Of a stretch of 64,000 bases of DNA, positions 52,023-60,042 are shown in pieces. Source of the stretch: Stenotrophomonas maltophilia. GTDB taxonomy: Bacteria; Pseudomonadota; Gammaproteobacteria; Xanthomonadales; Xanthomonadaceae. The notes below the pieces were generated by a model. The model did no database searches, had not been told where the DNA came from, and saw only the letters and a program-made list of their open reading frames with translations. Each line of letters starts with the position of its first letter. Position 1 is the first letter of the stretch. A program made the translations under genes and the position numbers. The stretch spans positions 1 to 64,000 of the forward strand of contig NZ_NEQV01000008.1 in assembly GCF_002799245.1 (NCBI RefSeq), given 5' to 3'.

Positions 52023-53054
52023 ATGAGCTTCTCCCCCCAGGAAGCCCTGCATCGCACCATCGAGCACCGCGAAATCTTCTTCGACGAAATGGTCGACCTG
52101 ATGCGGCAGATCATGCGCGGCGACGTGTCGCCGATGATGACCGCAGCGATCCTCACCGGCCTGCGGGTGAAGAAGGAGACCGTGGACGAAATCGCCGCGG
52201 CGGCCACCGTGATGCGTGAATTCGCCCGGCCAGTGCCGGTGGCCGACACCGCCAACCTGGTTGATATCGTCGGTACCGGTGGCGATGGTTCGCACACCTT
52301 CAACATTTCCACCTGCGCGATGTTCGTGGCCGCCGCCGCCGGTGCTCGCGTGGCCAAGCATGGCAACCGCAGCGTGTCGTCCAAGTCCGGCAGCGCCGAT
52401 GCGCTGGAAGCGCTGGGCGCGGTGATCGAACTGCAGCCGGACCAGGTGGCCACGGCCATCGAGCGGACCGGCATCGGTTTCATGTTCGCGCCGATCCATC
52501 ACCCGTCGATGAAGGTCGTCGCGCCGGTACGCCGCGAGATGGGCGTGCGCACCATCTTCAACATCCTCGGCCCGCTGACCAACCCGGCCAGCGCACCGTC
52601 GGTGCTGATGGGCGTGTTCCATCCCGATCTGGTAGGCATCCAGGCACGCGTGCTGCGCGAGCTGGGCACCGAGCGTGCGATGGTGGTCTGGGGCCGCGAC
52701 AACATGGATGAGATCTCGCTGGGCGCGGGCACCCTGGTCGGCGAACTGCGCGACGGCAAGGTGCGCGAGTACGAGATCCACCCCGAAGACTTCGGCATCG
52801 CCATGTCGGCCAGCCGCAACCTGCGCGTGGACGGCCCGGAGCAGTCCATCCAGATGCTGCGCGCCGTGCTGGACAACGAGCCCGGCCCGGCGCTGGACAT
52901 CGTCGCGCTGAACGCCGGCGCCGCGCTGTACGTGGCCGGCGTGGCCAGCGACATCGGTGACGGCCTGGCCCGTGCCCGTGCCGCCATTGCCAACGGCAGC
53001 GCCCGCCAGCGCCTGCTGCAGTATGTCGAGACCACCCACGCGCTGGTTGCCTGA
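52023..53054 (+). CDS. trpD: Anthranilate phosphoribosyltransferase
   Basis: A 343-aa enzyme attaching phosphoribosyl to anthranilate. PRPP-binding GTGGDGSHTFNIST (residues about 81-94), the KHGNRSVSSKSGSADALEALG loop, and the FAPIHHPSMKVVAPVRREMGVRTIFNILGPLTNPA segment are intact. Start ATG 52023, SD AAGGAG. It lies 16 bp after trpG. Confidence 0.97.
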   Translation: MSFSPQEALHRTIEHREIFFDEMVDLMRQIMRGDVSPMMTAAILTGLRVKKETVDEIAAAATVMREFARPVPVADTANLVDIVGTGGDGSHTFNISTCAMFVAAAAGARVAKHGNRSVSSKSGSADALEALGAVIELQPDQVATAIERTGIGFMFAPIHHPSMKVVAPVRREMGVRTIFNILGPLTNPASAPSVLMGVFHPDLVGIQARVLRELGTERAMVVWGRDNMDEISLGAGTLVGELRDGKVREYEIHPEDFGIAMSASRNLRVDGPEQSIQMLRAVLDNEPGPALDIVALNAGAALYVAGVASDIGDGLARARAAIANGSARQRLLQYVETTHALVA

Positions 53055-53128
53055 GCGCGCGGTTCAGCCTGACCCCTTCGATGGCCGATAATGGCCGTCC
53101 TCACCGCCCCCGCACCGAACCGAAGACG

Positions 53129-53923
53129 ATGAGCGACATTCTGCAGACGATCCTGGCCCGCAAGGCCGAAGAAGTGGCCCAGCGCCGCGCCCAGCGCCCG
53201 CTTGAGGAGCTGCAGGCCGCCCTGGCCAGCGCCCCGCCGGTACGTGGCTTCGTGCGCGCACTGCAGGCGGCGGTGGCCAATGGCGACCCGGCGGTGATCG
53301 CCGAGGTGAAGAAGGCCAGCCCGTCCAAGGGCGTGATCCGCCCGGATTTCCGCCCGGCCGACATCGCTGTCAGCTACGAGTTCGGTGGCGCCAGCTGCCT
53401 GTCGGTGCTGACCGACGTGGACTTTTTCCAGGGCGCCGATGCTTACCTGCAGCAGGCCCGCGAGGCGTGCACGCTGCCGGTGCTGCGCAAGGACTTCGTG
53501 ATCGATGCCTATCAGGTGTACGAGGCACGCGTGCTGGGCGCCGACTGCATCCTGCTGATCGTGGCCGCGCTGGACGACACGCAGCTGGCCACGCTGTCCG
53601 AACTGGCGCTGTCGCTGGGCATGGACGTGCTGGTGGAAGTGCACGACATCGATGAGCTGGAGCGCGCGCTGCAGGTACCGGCGCCGATGATCGGCATCAA
53701 CAACCGCAACCTGCGCACCTTCGAGGTGTCGCTGCAGACCACGCTGGACATGCAGAAGGCGGTGCCGCGTGACCGCCTGCTGGTCACCGAGAGCGGCATC
53801 CTCGGCCCGCAGGACGTGGCGCTGATGCGCGATGCCGGCATCCATGCCTTCCTGGTCGGCGAGGCCTTCATGCGCGTGGAAGAGCCGGGCGAGGGCCTGC
53901 GTCAGCTATTCTTCGCAGCATGA
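53129..53923 (+). CDS. trpC: Indole-3-glycerol phosphate synthase
   Basis: A 264-aa TIM-barrel enzyme forming indole-3-glycerol phosphate. Motifs: VIAEVKKASPSKGVIRPDFRPADIAVSYEFGGASCLSVLTD, LRKDFVIDAYQVYEARVLGADCILLIVAAL, IGINNRNLRTFEV and VTESGILGPQDVALMRDAGIHAFLVGEAFMR. It is not fused to TrpF. Start ATG 53129 (MSDILQTILARK). It ends overlapping the next gene by 4 bp. Confidence 0.97.
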   Translation: MSDILQTILARKAEEVAQRRAQRPLEELQAALASAPPVRGFVRALQAAVANGDPAVIAEVKKASPSKGVIRPDFRPADIAVSYEFGGASCLSVLTDVDFFQGADAYLQQAREACTLPVLRKDFVIDAYQVYEARVLGADCILLIVAALDDTQLATLSELALSLGMDVLVEVHDIDELERALQVPAPMIGINNRNLRTFEVSLQTTLDMQKAVPRDRLLVTESGILGPQDVALMRDAGIHAFLVGEAFMRVEEPGEGLRQLFFAA

Positions 53924-54636
53924 AAACGCACTATCCAACGCCGCGCGAGGACGCGCCGCTGGTGGTCTTCGACTTCGACCACACCCTCTACGACGGCGAT
54001 TCGGGCACCCACCTGTTCGCCTCGCTGATCAAGCGCAACCCGTTGCGCATGCTGGCCGCGCTGCTGGTCACGCCGATCGCCGGGCCGATGGTGGCGATGC
54101 TGCCGACCCGTCGCGCGGGCATCTCGGTCTATGTGTGGATCGGCAGCTTCGGCCTGCACCGTGCGCGTGATTTCAACAAGGTGATCGACGCCTACGTGCT
54201 GCGCAACCAGGCGCAGATGCGCGCCAAGCTGCTGCCGCAGGCGCTGGAGGTGTTCGCCGCGCACCGTGCCAAGGGCGACCGCGTGGTGGTGGCCACCGGC
54301 GCGCCGCCAGAGCTGGCGCGCGCGATCCTGGCCTTCGCGGCCCATCAGGACGTGCCGGTGATCGGTACCGAGGTCGGCCCGCGGCTGGGCGGCGTTGGCC
54401 CGACCCGCCACTGCCACAACGAAGAGAAGATGCGCATGCTGCGCGAGCGCGGCTATGGCGAAATCGATATCGCCTATTCCGACAGCACCGCCGATCTGCC
54501 GTTGCTGCTGGCGGCCAAGGCGCCGGTGGTGGTGAACCCGAAGCCGGGCCGGGTGGACTTCTTCCGCCGTGTGCTGCCGGCTGGCACCCGCATCCTCAAC
54601 TGGGGCTGCGTGGACCGCGGCGGCGACAAGGCCTAG
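53920..54636 (+). CDS. HAD-IB family phosphatase (PgpC/SerB-like)
   Basis: A 238-aa HAD hydrolase with motif I FDFDHTLYDGDSGTHL, motif II VVVATGAPPELARAI, motif III lysine in HNEEKMRMLRERGYG and motif IV YSDSTADLPLL. A helical cap with a hydrophobic stretch (MLAALLVTPIAGPMVAML) resembles PgpC, which dephosphorylates phosphatidylglycerophosphate. The substrate is not certain. Its ATG overlaps the trpC stop (ATGA), so it is the last gene of the trp cluster. Confidence 0.85.
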   Translation: MKTHYPTPREDAPLVVFDFDHTLYDGDSGTHLFASLIKRNPLRMLAALLVTPIAGPMVAMLPTRRAGISVYVWIGSFGLHRARDFNKVIDAYVLRNQAQMRAKLLPQALEVFAAHRAKGDRVVVATGAPPELARAILAFAAHQDVPVIGTEVGPRLGGVGPTRHCHNEEKMRMLRERGYGEIDIAYSDSTADLPLLLAAKAPVVVNPKPGRVDFFRRVLPAGTRILNWGCVDRGGDKA

Positions 54637-54639
54637 CCC

Positions 54640-54766
54640 GGGGTCAGATCCCTGAAGGGGCTCTGGCCCCATCGCACGGGTAATGGATCTGCCGGCCAGC
54701 GGCCGGCACGACCCTTCTCCGTCCCGGTAGTGCCGGCCGCTGGCCGGCAAATGGCCCGGCCAGCGG
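54640..54766. repeat. REP-type palindromes after the trp cluster
   Basis: An imperfect GGGGTCAGATCCCT/AGGGGCTCTGGCCCC hairpin (54640-54670) resembles the inner palindrome at 14230-14270. Then CCGGCCAGCGGCCGGC hairpins and a GTAGTGCCGGCC...GGCCGGC module follow to the end of the TSUP gene. Confidence 0.7.
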
Positions 54767-55528
54767 TCAGCGGTACAGGTGCCCGTACACCGCGTGACCG
54801 ATCTGGAACAGGCTGATGCCCAGTACCAGCACGCCGACGGCCACCAGTACCCAGCGCTCCTTCAGGCGCTTCACCAGCAGAGCGGCCACCGGAGCGGCCA
54901 TCATGCCGCCGATCAGCAGGCCGGCCACGATCTGCAGGTGATGCAGCCCCATCGACAGCAGGAACGTGGCTGACACGGTCAGGGTGACCACGAACTCGGC
55001 CGCGTTCACCGTGCCGATGGTGGTGCGCGCCTGGCCGCCGCGGGCCAGCAGGGTGGAGGTGGCCACCGGCCCCCAGCCGCCTCCGCCGCTGGCGTCCAGG
55101 AAGCCGGCCACGAAGCCCAGCACGGGCACGCGCTTGACCTCGCCCTTGGGCATCAGGCGGCCGGCGGCACGTGCCAGGATGATGATGGCCAGCACCAGCA
55201 GGTACAGATAGATGAGCGGGCGGATCACCTCGCCGGGCAGCTGGGTCAGGCCGTAGGCCCCCACGGCGCCGCCCACCGCGCCGGGCAGCGCCAGGCGCAG
55301 GAACAAGCGCTTATCGACATTGCCGGCGACCAGATGCGACACGCCGGAGGCGCCAGTGGTGAACACCTCGGCGGTGTGGATGGCGGCGCTGGCCTGCGCG
55401 GGCGGAATGCCCATGGCCAGCATCACCGACGACGATACCAGGCCGAATGCCATGCCCAGGGCGCCGTCCACCAGCTGTGCGCCGAGGCCGATGAGGATGA
55501 ACCACCAGAATGCGCTGCTCAGTTCCAT
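54767..55528 (-). CDS. TauE/SafE (TSUP) family membrane transporter
   Basis: A 253-aa protein with seven to eight membrane helices. Family motifs: IGLGAQLVDGALGMAFGLVSSSVMLAMGIPPAQASAAIHTAEVFTTGASGVSHL at the N-terminus and a mirrored GFVAGFLDASGGGGWGPVATSTLLARGGQARTTIGTVNAAEFVVTLT in the second half. TSUP proteins export sulfite, sulfonates or other organic anions. Substrate here is unknown. It stands alone, convergent to the trp cluster. Confidence 0.9.
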   Translation of the reverse strand: MELSSAFWWFILIGLGAQLVDGALGMAFGLVSSSVMLAMGIPPAQASAAIHTAEVFTTGASGVSHLVAGNVDKRLFLRLALPGAVGGAVGAYGLTQLPGEVIRPLIYLYLLVLAIIILARAAGRLMPKGEVKRVPVLGFVAGFLDASGGGGWGPVATSTLLARGGQARTTIGTVNAAEFVVTLTVSATFLLSMGLHHLQIVAGLLIGGMMAAPVAALLVKRLKERWVLVAVGVLVLGISLFQIGHAVYGHLYR

Positions 55529-55583
55529 GAACCGAGCCTAGCGCGCGAAGGAGTGCGGACCAAGGTCCGCACCCACCTGGCGA

Positions 55584-56261
55584 TCAACGGGTGCCGTACA
55601 GCACCACGGTCTTGCCGCGGGCATGCAGCAGGCCGTCGGTCTGCAGCTTCTTCAGCACGCGGCCGGCCATTTCGCGCGAGCAGCCGACCAGGCGTGCCAG
55701 CTCCTGGCGCGAGACACGCAACTGGCTGCCCTGCGGATGGCTCATTGCCTCCGGCTCCTGCGCCAGGTCGTGCAGGGTGCGCACGATCCGATCGGTAACG
55801 TCCAGGAATGCCAGGCGGCTGGTGTCGAGCAGGCGCTTGGAAATCTGCTGGCCCAGCGCGTACAGCAGGCGCGGGGCATCGGCCGACAGCGGGCCGAGGA
55901 ACAGCTGATGCAGGCGCTCGTAGCTGATTTCAGCCAGCTCGCAGGCGGTTCGGGTCCGCAGGATCACCTCGCGGCGGTCCGATTCGACGAACAGGCCCAT
56001 CTCGCCGACGAACTCGCCGGCACCGAAGTAGCCCAGCACAAGCTCGCGATCGTCATCTTCCTCGGCCATGATCGAAACCGAGCCGCTGATGACGTAATAC
56101 AGGGTTCCCGCCGGGTCACCGGGTCGGAAGACGTCGGTACGGGTGGGATATCGCCGCCTGTGGCTGTGCGCCAGGAAACGATCGATTGTGGCGATATCCA
56201 GGGCCAGTGGACTGCTAGCTAGGCGCACGGTTGACACGATAGGGGCGCTCCCTCTGCGCAT
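55584..56261 (-). CDS. clp: Global regulator Clp (CAP-like protein) with shortened hinge
   Basis: A 225-aa Crp/Fnr-type regulator almost certainly Clp of Xanthomonadaceae: cyclic-nucleotide domain (YPTRTDVFRPGDPAGTLYYVISGSVSI, GEFVGEMGLFVESDRREVILRTRTACELAEISYERL) and HTH (LRVSRQELARLVGCSREMAGRVLKKLQTDGLL). In Xanthomonas, Clp is released from DNA by c-di-GMP and controls virulence factors. Between helix C and the HTH, the segment reads RLLDTSRLAFLDV, where E. coli CRP has four more residues (TSEKVGNLAFLDV). Start ATG 56261 matches the known N-terminal length. It is divergent from speD. Confidence 0.94.
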   Translation of the reverse strand: MRRGSAPIVSTVRLASSPLALDIATIDRFLAHSHRRRYPTRTDVFRPGDPAGTLYYVISGSVSIMAEEDDDRELVLGYFGAGEFVGEMGLFVESDRREVILRTRTACELAEISYERLHQLFLGPLSADAPRLLYALGQQISKRLLDTSRLAFLDVTDRIVRTLHDLAQEPEAMSHPQGSQLRVSRQELARLVGCSREMAGRVLKKLQTDGLLHARGKTVVLYGTR

Positions 56262-56410
56262 GAACGGATTCACGGGGTCGATAGCGGAGCTTAACCAGCG
56301 CAATTGTTAAGGGCAAACAGTGTGCCAGAACTCTTGCGTCTTCACGTTCCCCCCGGGAGCAGTTTGCCCCATAATTCCTCCTTTCCCTTCTTACACAGGA
56401 ATCGACCGCC

Positions 56411-57205
56411 GTGGTCAAGCCGTTGCCTCGCCTGAGGCTGCAGGGTTTCAACAACCTCACCAAGGCGCTGAGCTTCAACATCTATGACGTGTGTTACGCG
56501 CGCACCGAAGAGGAGCGTCAGCGTTACATTGAATACATCGATGAAGAGTACAACGCCGACAGGCTGACTCAAATCTTGACCGATGTCGCCGAGATCATCG
56601 GCGCCAACATCCTGAACGTGGCCCGCCAGGACTACGACCCGCAGGGTGCCTCGGTGACCATCCTGATCTCCGAAGAACCGGTGATCGACAAGAAGCAGGC
56701 CGGCAAGGAGCTGATCTCCGACGCCGTGGTCGCGCACATGGACAAGAGCCACATCACCGTCCATACCTACCCGGAAACCCATCCGCAGGAAGGTATCGCG
56801 ACGTTCCGCGCGGACATCGACGTGGCCACCTGTGGCGTCATTTCGCCGCTGAAGGCCCTGAACTACCTGATCGAGAGCCTGGAATCGGACATCGTGATCA
56901 TGGACTACCGCGTCCGTGGCTTCACCCGCGATGTGAAGGGCAAGAAGCACTACATCGATCACAAGATCAACTCGATCCAGAACTTCCTGGCCAAGAACAT
57001 CAAGTCGCGTTACGAGATGTTCGACGTCAACGTCTACCAGGAAAACATCTTCCACACGAAGATGCACCTGAAGGACTTCGACCTGGACCAGTACCTGTTC
57101 GAGGAAAAGGCCAAGAACCTGTCGTTCAAGGAACGCATGAAGATCGAAACGCTGCTCAAGCGCGAGATCGAAGAGCTGTTCCACGGCCGGAACCTGTCCG
57201 AGTAA
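56411..57205 (+). CDS. speD: S-adenosylmethionine decarboxylase proenzyme, long bacterial form
   Basis: A 264-aa class 1A SpeD that cleaves itself to form a pyruvoyl cofactor and supplies decarboxylated SAM to SpeE. The cleavage site is the Lys-Ser pair in MDKSHITVHTYPETHP (Ser about residue 117). Other motifs are ADIDVATCGVISPLKALNYLIESLESDIVIMDYRVRGFTRD and YQENIFHTKMHLKDFDLDQYLF. Start GTG 56411 with SD AGGAA. It is divergent from clp and 168 bp before gdx, with structured RNA in between. Confidence 0.96.
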   Translation: MVKPLPRLRLQGFNNLTKALSFNIYDVCYARTEEERQRYIEYIDEEYNADRLTQILTDVAEIIGANILNVARQDYDPQGASVTILISEEPVIDKKQAGKELISDAVVAHMDKSHITVHTYPETHPQEGIATFRADIDVATCGVISPLKALNYLIESLESDIVIMDYRVRGFTRDVKGKKHYIDHKINSIQNFLAKNIKSRYEMFDVNVYQENIFHTKMHLKDFDLDQYLFEEKAKNLSFKERMKIETLLKREIEELFHGRNLSE

Positions 57206-57214
57206 GCCCCATGC

Positions 57215-57295
57215 GCGATGCCCGCAGGCATCGCCGCCCAGGCGGGACGACCCGCCCCGTGGAACTGGTGTCGCATGCGCGATAGGGTTCCACGG
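57215..57295 (+). promoter_or_regulatory. Hairpin-rich leader upstream of gdx
   Basis: Three hairpins follow speD: GCGATGCC/GGCATCGC with loop CGCA (57215-57234), GGCGGG/CCCGCC with loop ACGA (57241-57256), and CCGTGGAAC/GTTCCACGG (57257-57295) with an inner TCGC/GCGA. The ACGA-loop hairpin has the form of one half of a guanidine-II (mini-ykkC) riboswitch, and GGGTTCC recalls guanidine-I. Neither consensus is complete by eye. A terminator follows at 57311-57348. Confidence 0.45.
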
Positions 57296-57310
57296 TGATG
57301 TACCGACCCA

Positions 57311-57348
57311 CGGCCCGGTGTGAAAACACCGGGCCGTTTCGTTTTTTT
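57311..57348 (+). terminator. Strong terminator between speD and gdx
   Basis: An 11-bp perfect stem CGGCCCGGTGT/ACACCGGGCCG with a GAAA loop is followed by TTTCG and seven T. It ends only about 25 nt before the gdx start codon, so it can act as the expression platform for gdx as well as the speD terminator. Confidence 0.9.
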
Positions 57349-57373
57349 CAAAAAAGGTAAGGAGCCCCCACCC

Positions 57374-57694
57374 ATGCCCTGGATCTACCTGCTGCTGGCC
57401 GGCCTGTTCGAGATCGGTTTCGCCCTCGGAATGAAGTACTCCGAAGGCTTCAGCAAACCCTTGCCCACCGTTGCCACGGTGGTGTCCGCCCTGATCAGCC
57501 TGTACCTGATGAGCCAGGCGATGAAGAGCATCCCGGTCGGCACCGCCTACGCGATCTGGACCGGCATCGGTGCCATGGGCGTGGCCGTGCTCGGCATCTA
57601 TCTGTTCAATGACAGTGCGTCGCCGGCCCGCCTGGCCTGCGTGGGCCTGATCGTGGCCGGCGTGATCGGCCTGAAGCTGGTGTCGCCGAACTGA
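57374..57694 (+). CDS. gdx: SMR-family guanidinium exporter (Gdx/SugE)
   Basis: A 106-aa four-helix transporter. The active-site Glu is in LLLAGLFEIGFALGMKYSEGFSKPLPT, and the Gdx-type signature is VGTAYAIWTGIGAMGVAVLGIYLFNDSASPARLACVGLIVAGVIGLKL. The Gdx subgroup exports guanidinium, rather than bulky cations as EmrE does. Start ATG 57374, SD AAGGAG. It lies directly behind a terminator and hairpin leader. Confidence 0.94.
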   Translation: MPWIYLLLAGLFEIGFALGMKYSEGFSKPLPTVATVVSALISLYLMSQAMKSIPVGTAYAIWTGIGAMGVAVLGIYLFNDSASPARLACVGLIVAGVIGLKLVSPN

Positions 57695-57715
57695 AAGGTG
57701 GCCCGACCAACGGTC

Positions 57716-57930
57716 GGGCCCCACCATGTCCTGGGTAGGCCCCCACCGCGCCCTGGGTAGGCCCTCACCGCGCCCTTGGGTAGGTCCTCACCGCGCCCTT
57801 GGGTAGGTCCTCGCCGTGCCCTTGGGTAGGTCCTCACCGCGCCCTGGGTAGGCCCCACCGCGCCCTGGGTAGGCCCTCACCGCGCCCTGTGTAGGTCCTC
57901 ACCGCGCCCTGGGTAGGCCCCCACCGTTGG
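57716..57930. repeat. Minisatellite of about nine 22-25 bp units
   Basis: Near-identical units built from CCGCGCCC, (T)TGGGTAGG and YCCTCA follow each other directly, with small length variation. The last bases pair with a CCCCCACCG/CGGTGGGGG hairpin at 57917-57937. Each unit holds the GTAGG motif of local SMAG elements. It separates gdx and coq7. Confidence 0.85.
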
Positions 57931-57944
57931 TGGGGGCGCCCCTT

Positions 57945-58589
57945 TCAGATGCGGTAGGCGATGGTCTTCATCACCCTGGAGGCCAGCGCCATCGCGCCCG
58001 GGATCGGGAACGGCAGGCGGCGTGCGCCGGCCTGTTCGGCGTGCTCCGCATGGCGGGCTTCGTCTTCCTTCATCACCTGGATGACCGCGCGGCTGCGCAG
58101 GTCGCCAGCCGGCAGGTCGACCAGGTGCTCGTCCAGATGGGCTTCCACCTGGCGCTCGGTTTCGACCACGAAACCCAGGTTCCAGCCGTCGCCGCGCAGC
58201 CCGGCCAGGGTGCCGATGGTGTAGCTGCCGGCGTACCACAGCGGATTGAACAGGCTCGGGCGGCTGTCCAGCTCGCCCAGCCGGGTCGCACACCAGGCCA
58301 GGTGGTCGGTCTCTTCCTGGGCTGCTTCCAGCAGGTGTTCACGCGTGGCTGGGTCGCGGGCCACGGCCGCCTGGCCGAAATACAGGCCCTGTGCGCAGAC
58401 TTCGCCGACGTGGTTGATCCGCATCAGGCCGGCCGCGTGGCGGCGCTCGGCGCTGTCCATGCCCGGCTCGTCGGTCTGCGCAGCCGGGTAGGGGCGGGCC
58501 GCCGGTGGGTTGCCGAACACCGTGTCCAGGGCGCGCTGCGCCTCGGTCAGCAGATGGTCCAGCGGTGTGGTCTGGCGGAGCACGGTCAT
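57945..58589 (-). CDS. coq7: Demethoxyubiquinone hydroxylase
   Basis: A 214-aa carboxylate-bridged diiron hydroxylase acting late in ubiquinone synthesis. Iron ligands are visible in LMRINHVGEVCAQGLY (Glu), EETDHLAWC (ExxH), VETERQVEAHL (Glu) and KEDEARHAEHA (ExxxxH). The N-terminal 40 residues are variable. Start ATG 58589 (MTVLRQTTPLDHLL). Stands alone on the minus strand, divergent from rplM. Confidence 0.95.
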   Translation of the reverse strand: MTVLRQTTPLDHLLTEAQRALDTVFGNPPAARPYPAAQTDEPGMDSAERRHAAGLMRINHVGEVCAQGLYFGQAAVARDPATREHLLEAAQEETDHLAWCATRLGELDSRPSLFNPLWYAGSYTIGTLAGLRGDGWNLGFVVETERQVEAHLDEHLVDLPAGDLRSRAVIQVMKEDEARHAEHAEQAGARRLPFPIPGAMALASRVMKTIAYRI

Positions 58590-58666
58590 GGCGGTACGCG
58601 GTGGGGCGGAAGACCCCTCGATTCTCGCCCGGCTCCGCCCCCCTGCCAACCCGGGTCAGGGCCGGC

Positions 58667-58695
58667 TTGCACCGGGGCCTTGACCTGCGTACAAT
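58667..58695 (+). promoter_or_regulatory. Promoter of rplM-rpsI
   Basis: TTGCAC (58667-58672) and TACAAT (58690-58695) are spaced by 17 bp. The predicted transcript has a leader of about 80 nt, in the usual place for L13 autoregulation. Confidence 0.6.
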
Positions 58696-58785
58696 CCCGC
58701 CTCTTACGCTTCACCTTTCACAACGCGTGGCAGAGTTCCGGCGAGTCGTTCGCCGCAATGAGCCCGACCTAACTTAGAGTTCTTC

Positions 58786-59214
58786 ATGAGCACTTTCACT
58801 GCCAAGAACGAGACCGTCCAGCGCGACTGGTACCTCGTCGACGCCGAGGGCAAGACCCTGGGCCGTCTCGCCACCGAGCTGGCCCGCCGTCTGCGCGGCA
58901 AGCACAAGCCGGTCTACACCCCCCACGTTGATACCGGCGACTACCTGGTCGTCATCAATGCAGAAAAGATTGCCGTCACTGGCAAGAAGCTGCAGGACAA
59001 GATGTATCACCGTTTCACCGGCTACATCGGCAACCTGAAGACCGAGTCCCTGGCCCAGGCGCTGGAGCGCCACCCGGAGCGCGTGATCGAGATCGCCGTC
59101 AAGGGCATGCTGCCGAAGGGCCCGCTGGGTCGCCAGATGTACCGCAAGCTCAAGGTCTACGCCGGCACTGAGCATCCGCACGCCGCACAGCAGCCGCAGG
59201 TTCTGGATATCTAA
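58786..59214 (+). CDS. rplM: 50S ribosomal protein L13
   Basis: A 142-aa protein of exact family length. Motifs: DWYLVDAEGKTLGRLATELARRLRGKHKPVYTPHVDTGDYLVVINAEKI and VKGMLPKGPLGRQMYRKLKVYAGTEHPHAAQQPQ. It binds the 5' part of 23S rRNA early in 50S assembly. rpsI follows after 2 bp as in most bacteria. Confidence 0.99.
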   Translation: MSTFTAKNETVQRDWYLVDAEGKTLGRLATELARRLRGKHKPVYTPHVDTGDYLVVINAEKIAVTGKKLQDKMYHRFTGYIGNLKTESLAQALERHPERVIEIAVKGMLPKGPLGRQMYRKLKVYAGTEHPHAAQQPQVLDI

Positions 59215-59216
59215 TC

Positions 59217-59609
59217 ATGGCTATCACTCAAAACTACGGCACTGGCCGCCGCAAGTCCTCCACCGCTCGCGTGTTCCTGCGCAAGGGTTCGGGCAACATC
59301 ACCGTCAACGGTCGTCCGCTGGACGAGTTCTTCGGTCGTGAGACCGCGCGCATGATCGTGCGCCAGCCGCTCGAGCTGACCAAGAACACCGAAAGCTTCG
59401 ACATCCTGGTCACCGCCGCTGGCGGCGGCACCACCGGCCAGGCCGGTGCGATCCGTCTGGGCATCGCTCGTGCTCTGGTCGAGTACGACGAAACCCTGAA
59501 GTCCGAGCTGCGCAAGGCGGGCTTCATGACCCGTGACGCCCGTGAAGTCGAGCGTAAGAAGGTCGGTCTGCACAAGGCCCGCCGCGCCACCCAGTTCTCC
59601 AAGCGCTGA
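59217..59609 (+). CDS. rpsI: 30S ribosomal protein S9
   Basis: A 130-aa protein with family motifs YGTGRRKSSTARVFLRKGSGNITVNGR and LRKAGFMTRDAREVERKKVGLHKARRATQFSKR. The C-terminal SKR reaches the P-site tRNA in the ribosome. It ends at a strong terminator. Confidence 0.99.
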   Translation: MAITQNYGTGRRKSSTARVFLRKGSGNITVNGRPLDEFFGRETARMIVRQPLELTKNTESFDILVTAAGGGTTGQAGAIRLGIARALVEYDETLKSELRKAGFMTRDAREVERKKVGLHKARRATQFSKR

Positions 59610-59630
59610 TCCACTGCGCCCAGAACTACA

Positions 59631-59659
59631 AAAAGCCCGGCCTTTGGCCGGGCTTTTTG
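59631..59659 (+). terminator. rpsI terminator
   Basis: Stem GCCCGGCC/GGCCGGGC with a TTT loop, five A before and five T after. Confidence 0.92.
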
Positions 59660-59744
59660 CGTTATGGGCTTGCGGACAGGTATTTCACCTTATCCCCGCG
59701 CCGTTGGCGCGCCTCCTTCAACAAGAAGGGGGCTTTCCTCCAGA

Positions 59745-60032
59745 TGTGCGATGGTGGCCGGAGGATAGGGCTGCCTGATCCTGGGCTGCGCCGCATTCTC
59801 CCTGCAGGGGAGCCCCCTTGATGTTCAAGGGGGTGCGCCGACAGGCGCGGGGATGAGGTGGAGTGCGTGACCAGATTAAACGCAAAAGGCCAGATCTTCC
59901 GGGTGTGCGATGGTGGCCGGAGGATGGGGTCGCCTGATCCTGGGCTGCGCCGCATTCTCTCTGGAGGGGAGCCCCCTTGATGTTCAAGGGGGTGCGCCGA
60001 CAGGCGCGGGGATGAGGTGGAGTGCGTGACCA
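59745..60032. repeat. Direct repeat of 129 bp (two copies, offset 159)
   Basis: Copy 1 (59745-59873) and copy 2 (59904-60032) share TGTGCGATGGTGGCCGGAGG at the start and GGAGTGCGTGACCA at the end, with only a few mismatches. Each contains an internal CCCCCTTGATGTTCAAGGGGG palindrome (arms CCCCCTTGA/TCAAGGGGG) and a GGTGCGCCGACAGGCGC segment. The copies sit directly next to the tRNA pair, a common place for repeat expansion. Confidence 0.85.
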
Positions 60033-60042
60033 AACAAAAAAG

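Noticed and set aside
56281..56345. Clp/CRP autoregulatory site in the clp-speD spacer
   Set aside because: Only a TGTG half-site near 56321 is seen; the second half is too poor.
57215..57348. Firm call of a guanidine-I or guanidine-II riboswitch
   Set aside because: Only parts of each consensus are visible (one ACGA hairpin, GGGTTCC); kept as an unassigned structured leader.
57716..57930. Possible CRISPR array
   Set aside because: The units follow each other directly without unique spacers and no cas genes are near; it is a plain tandem repeat.
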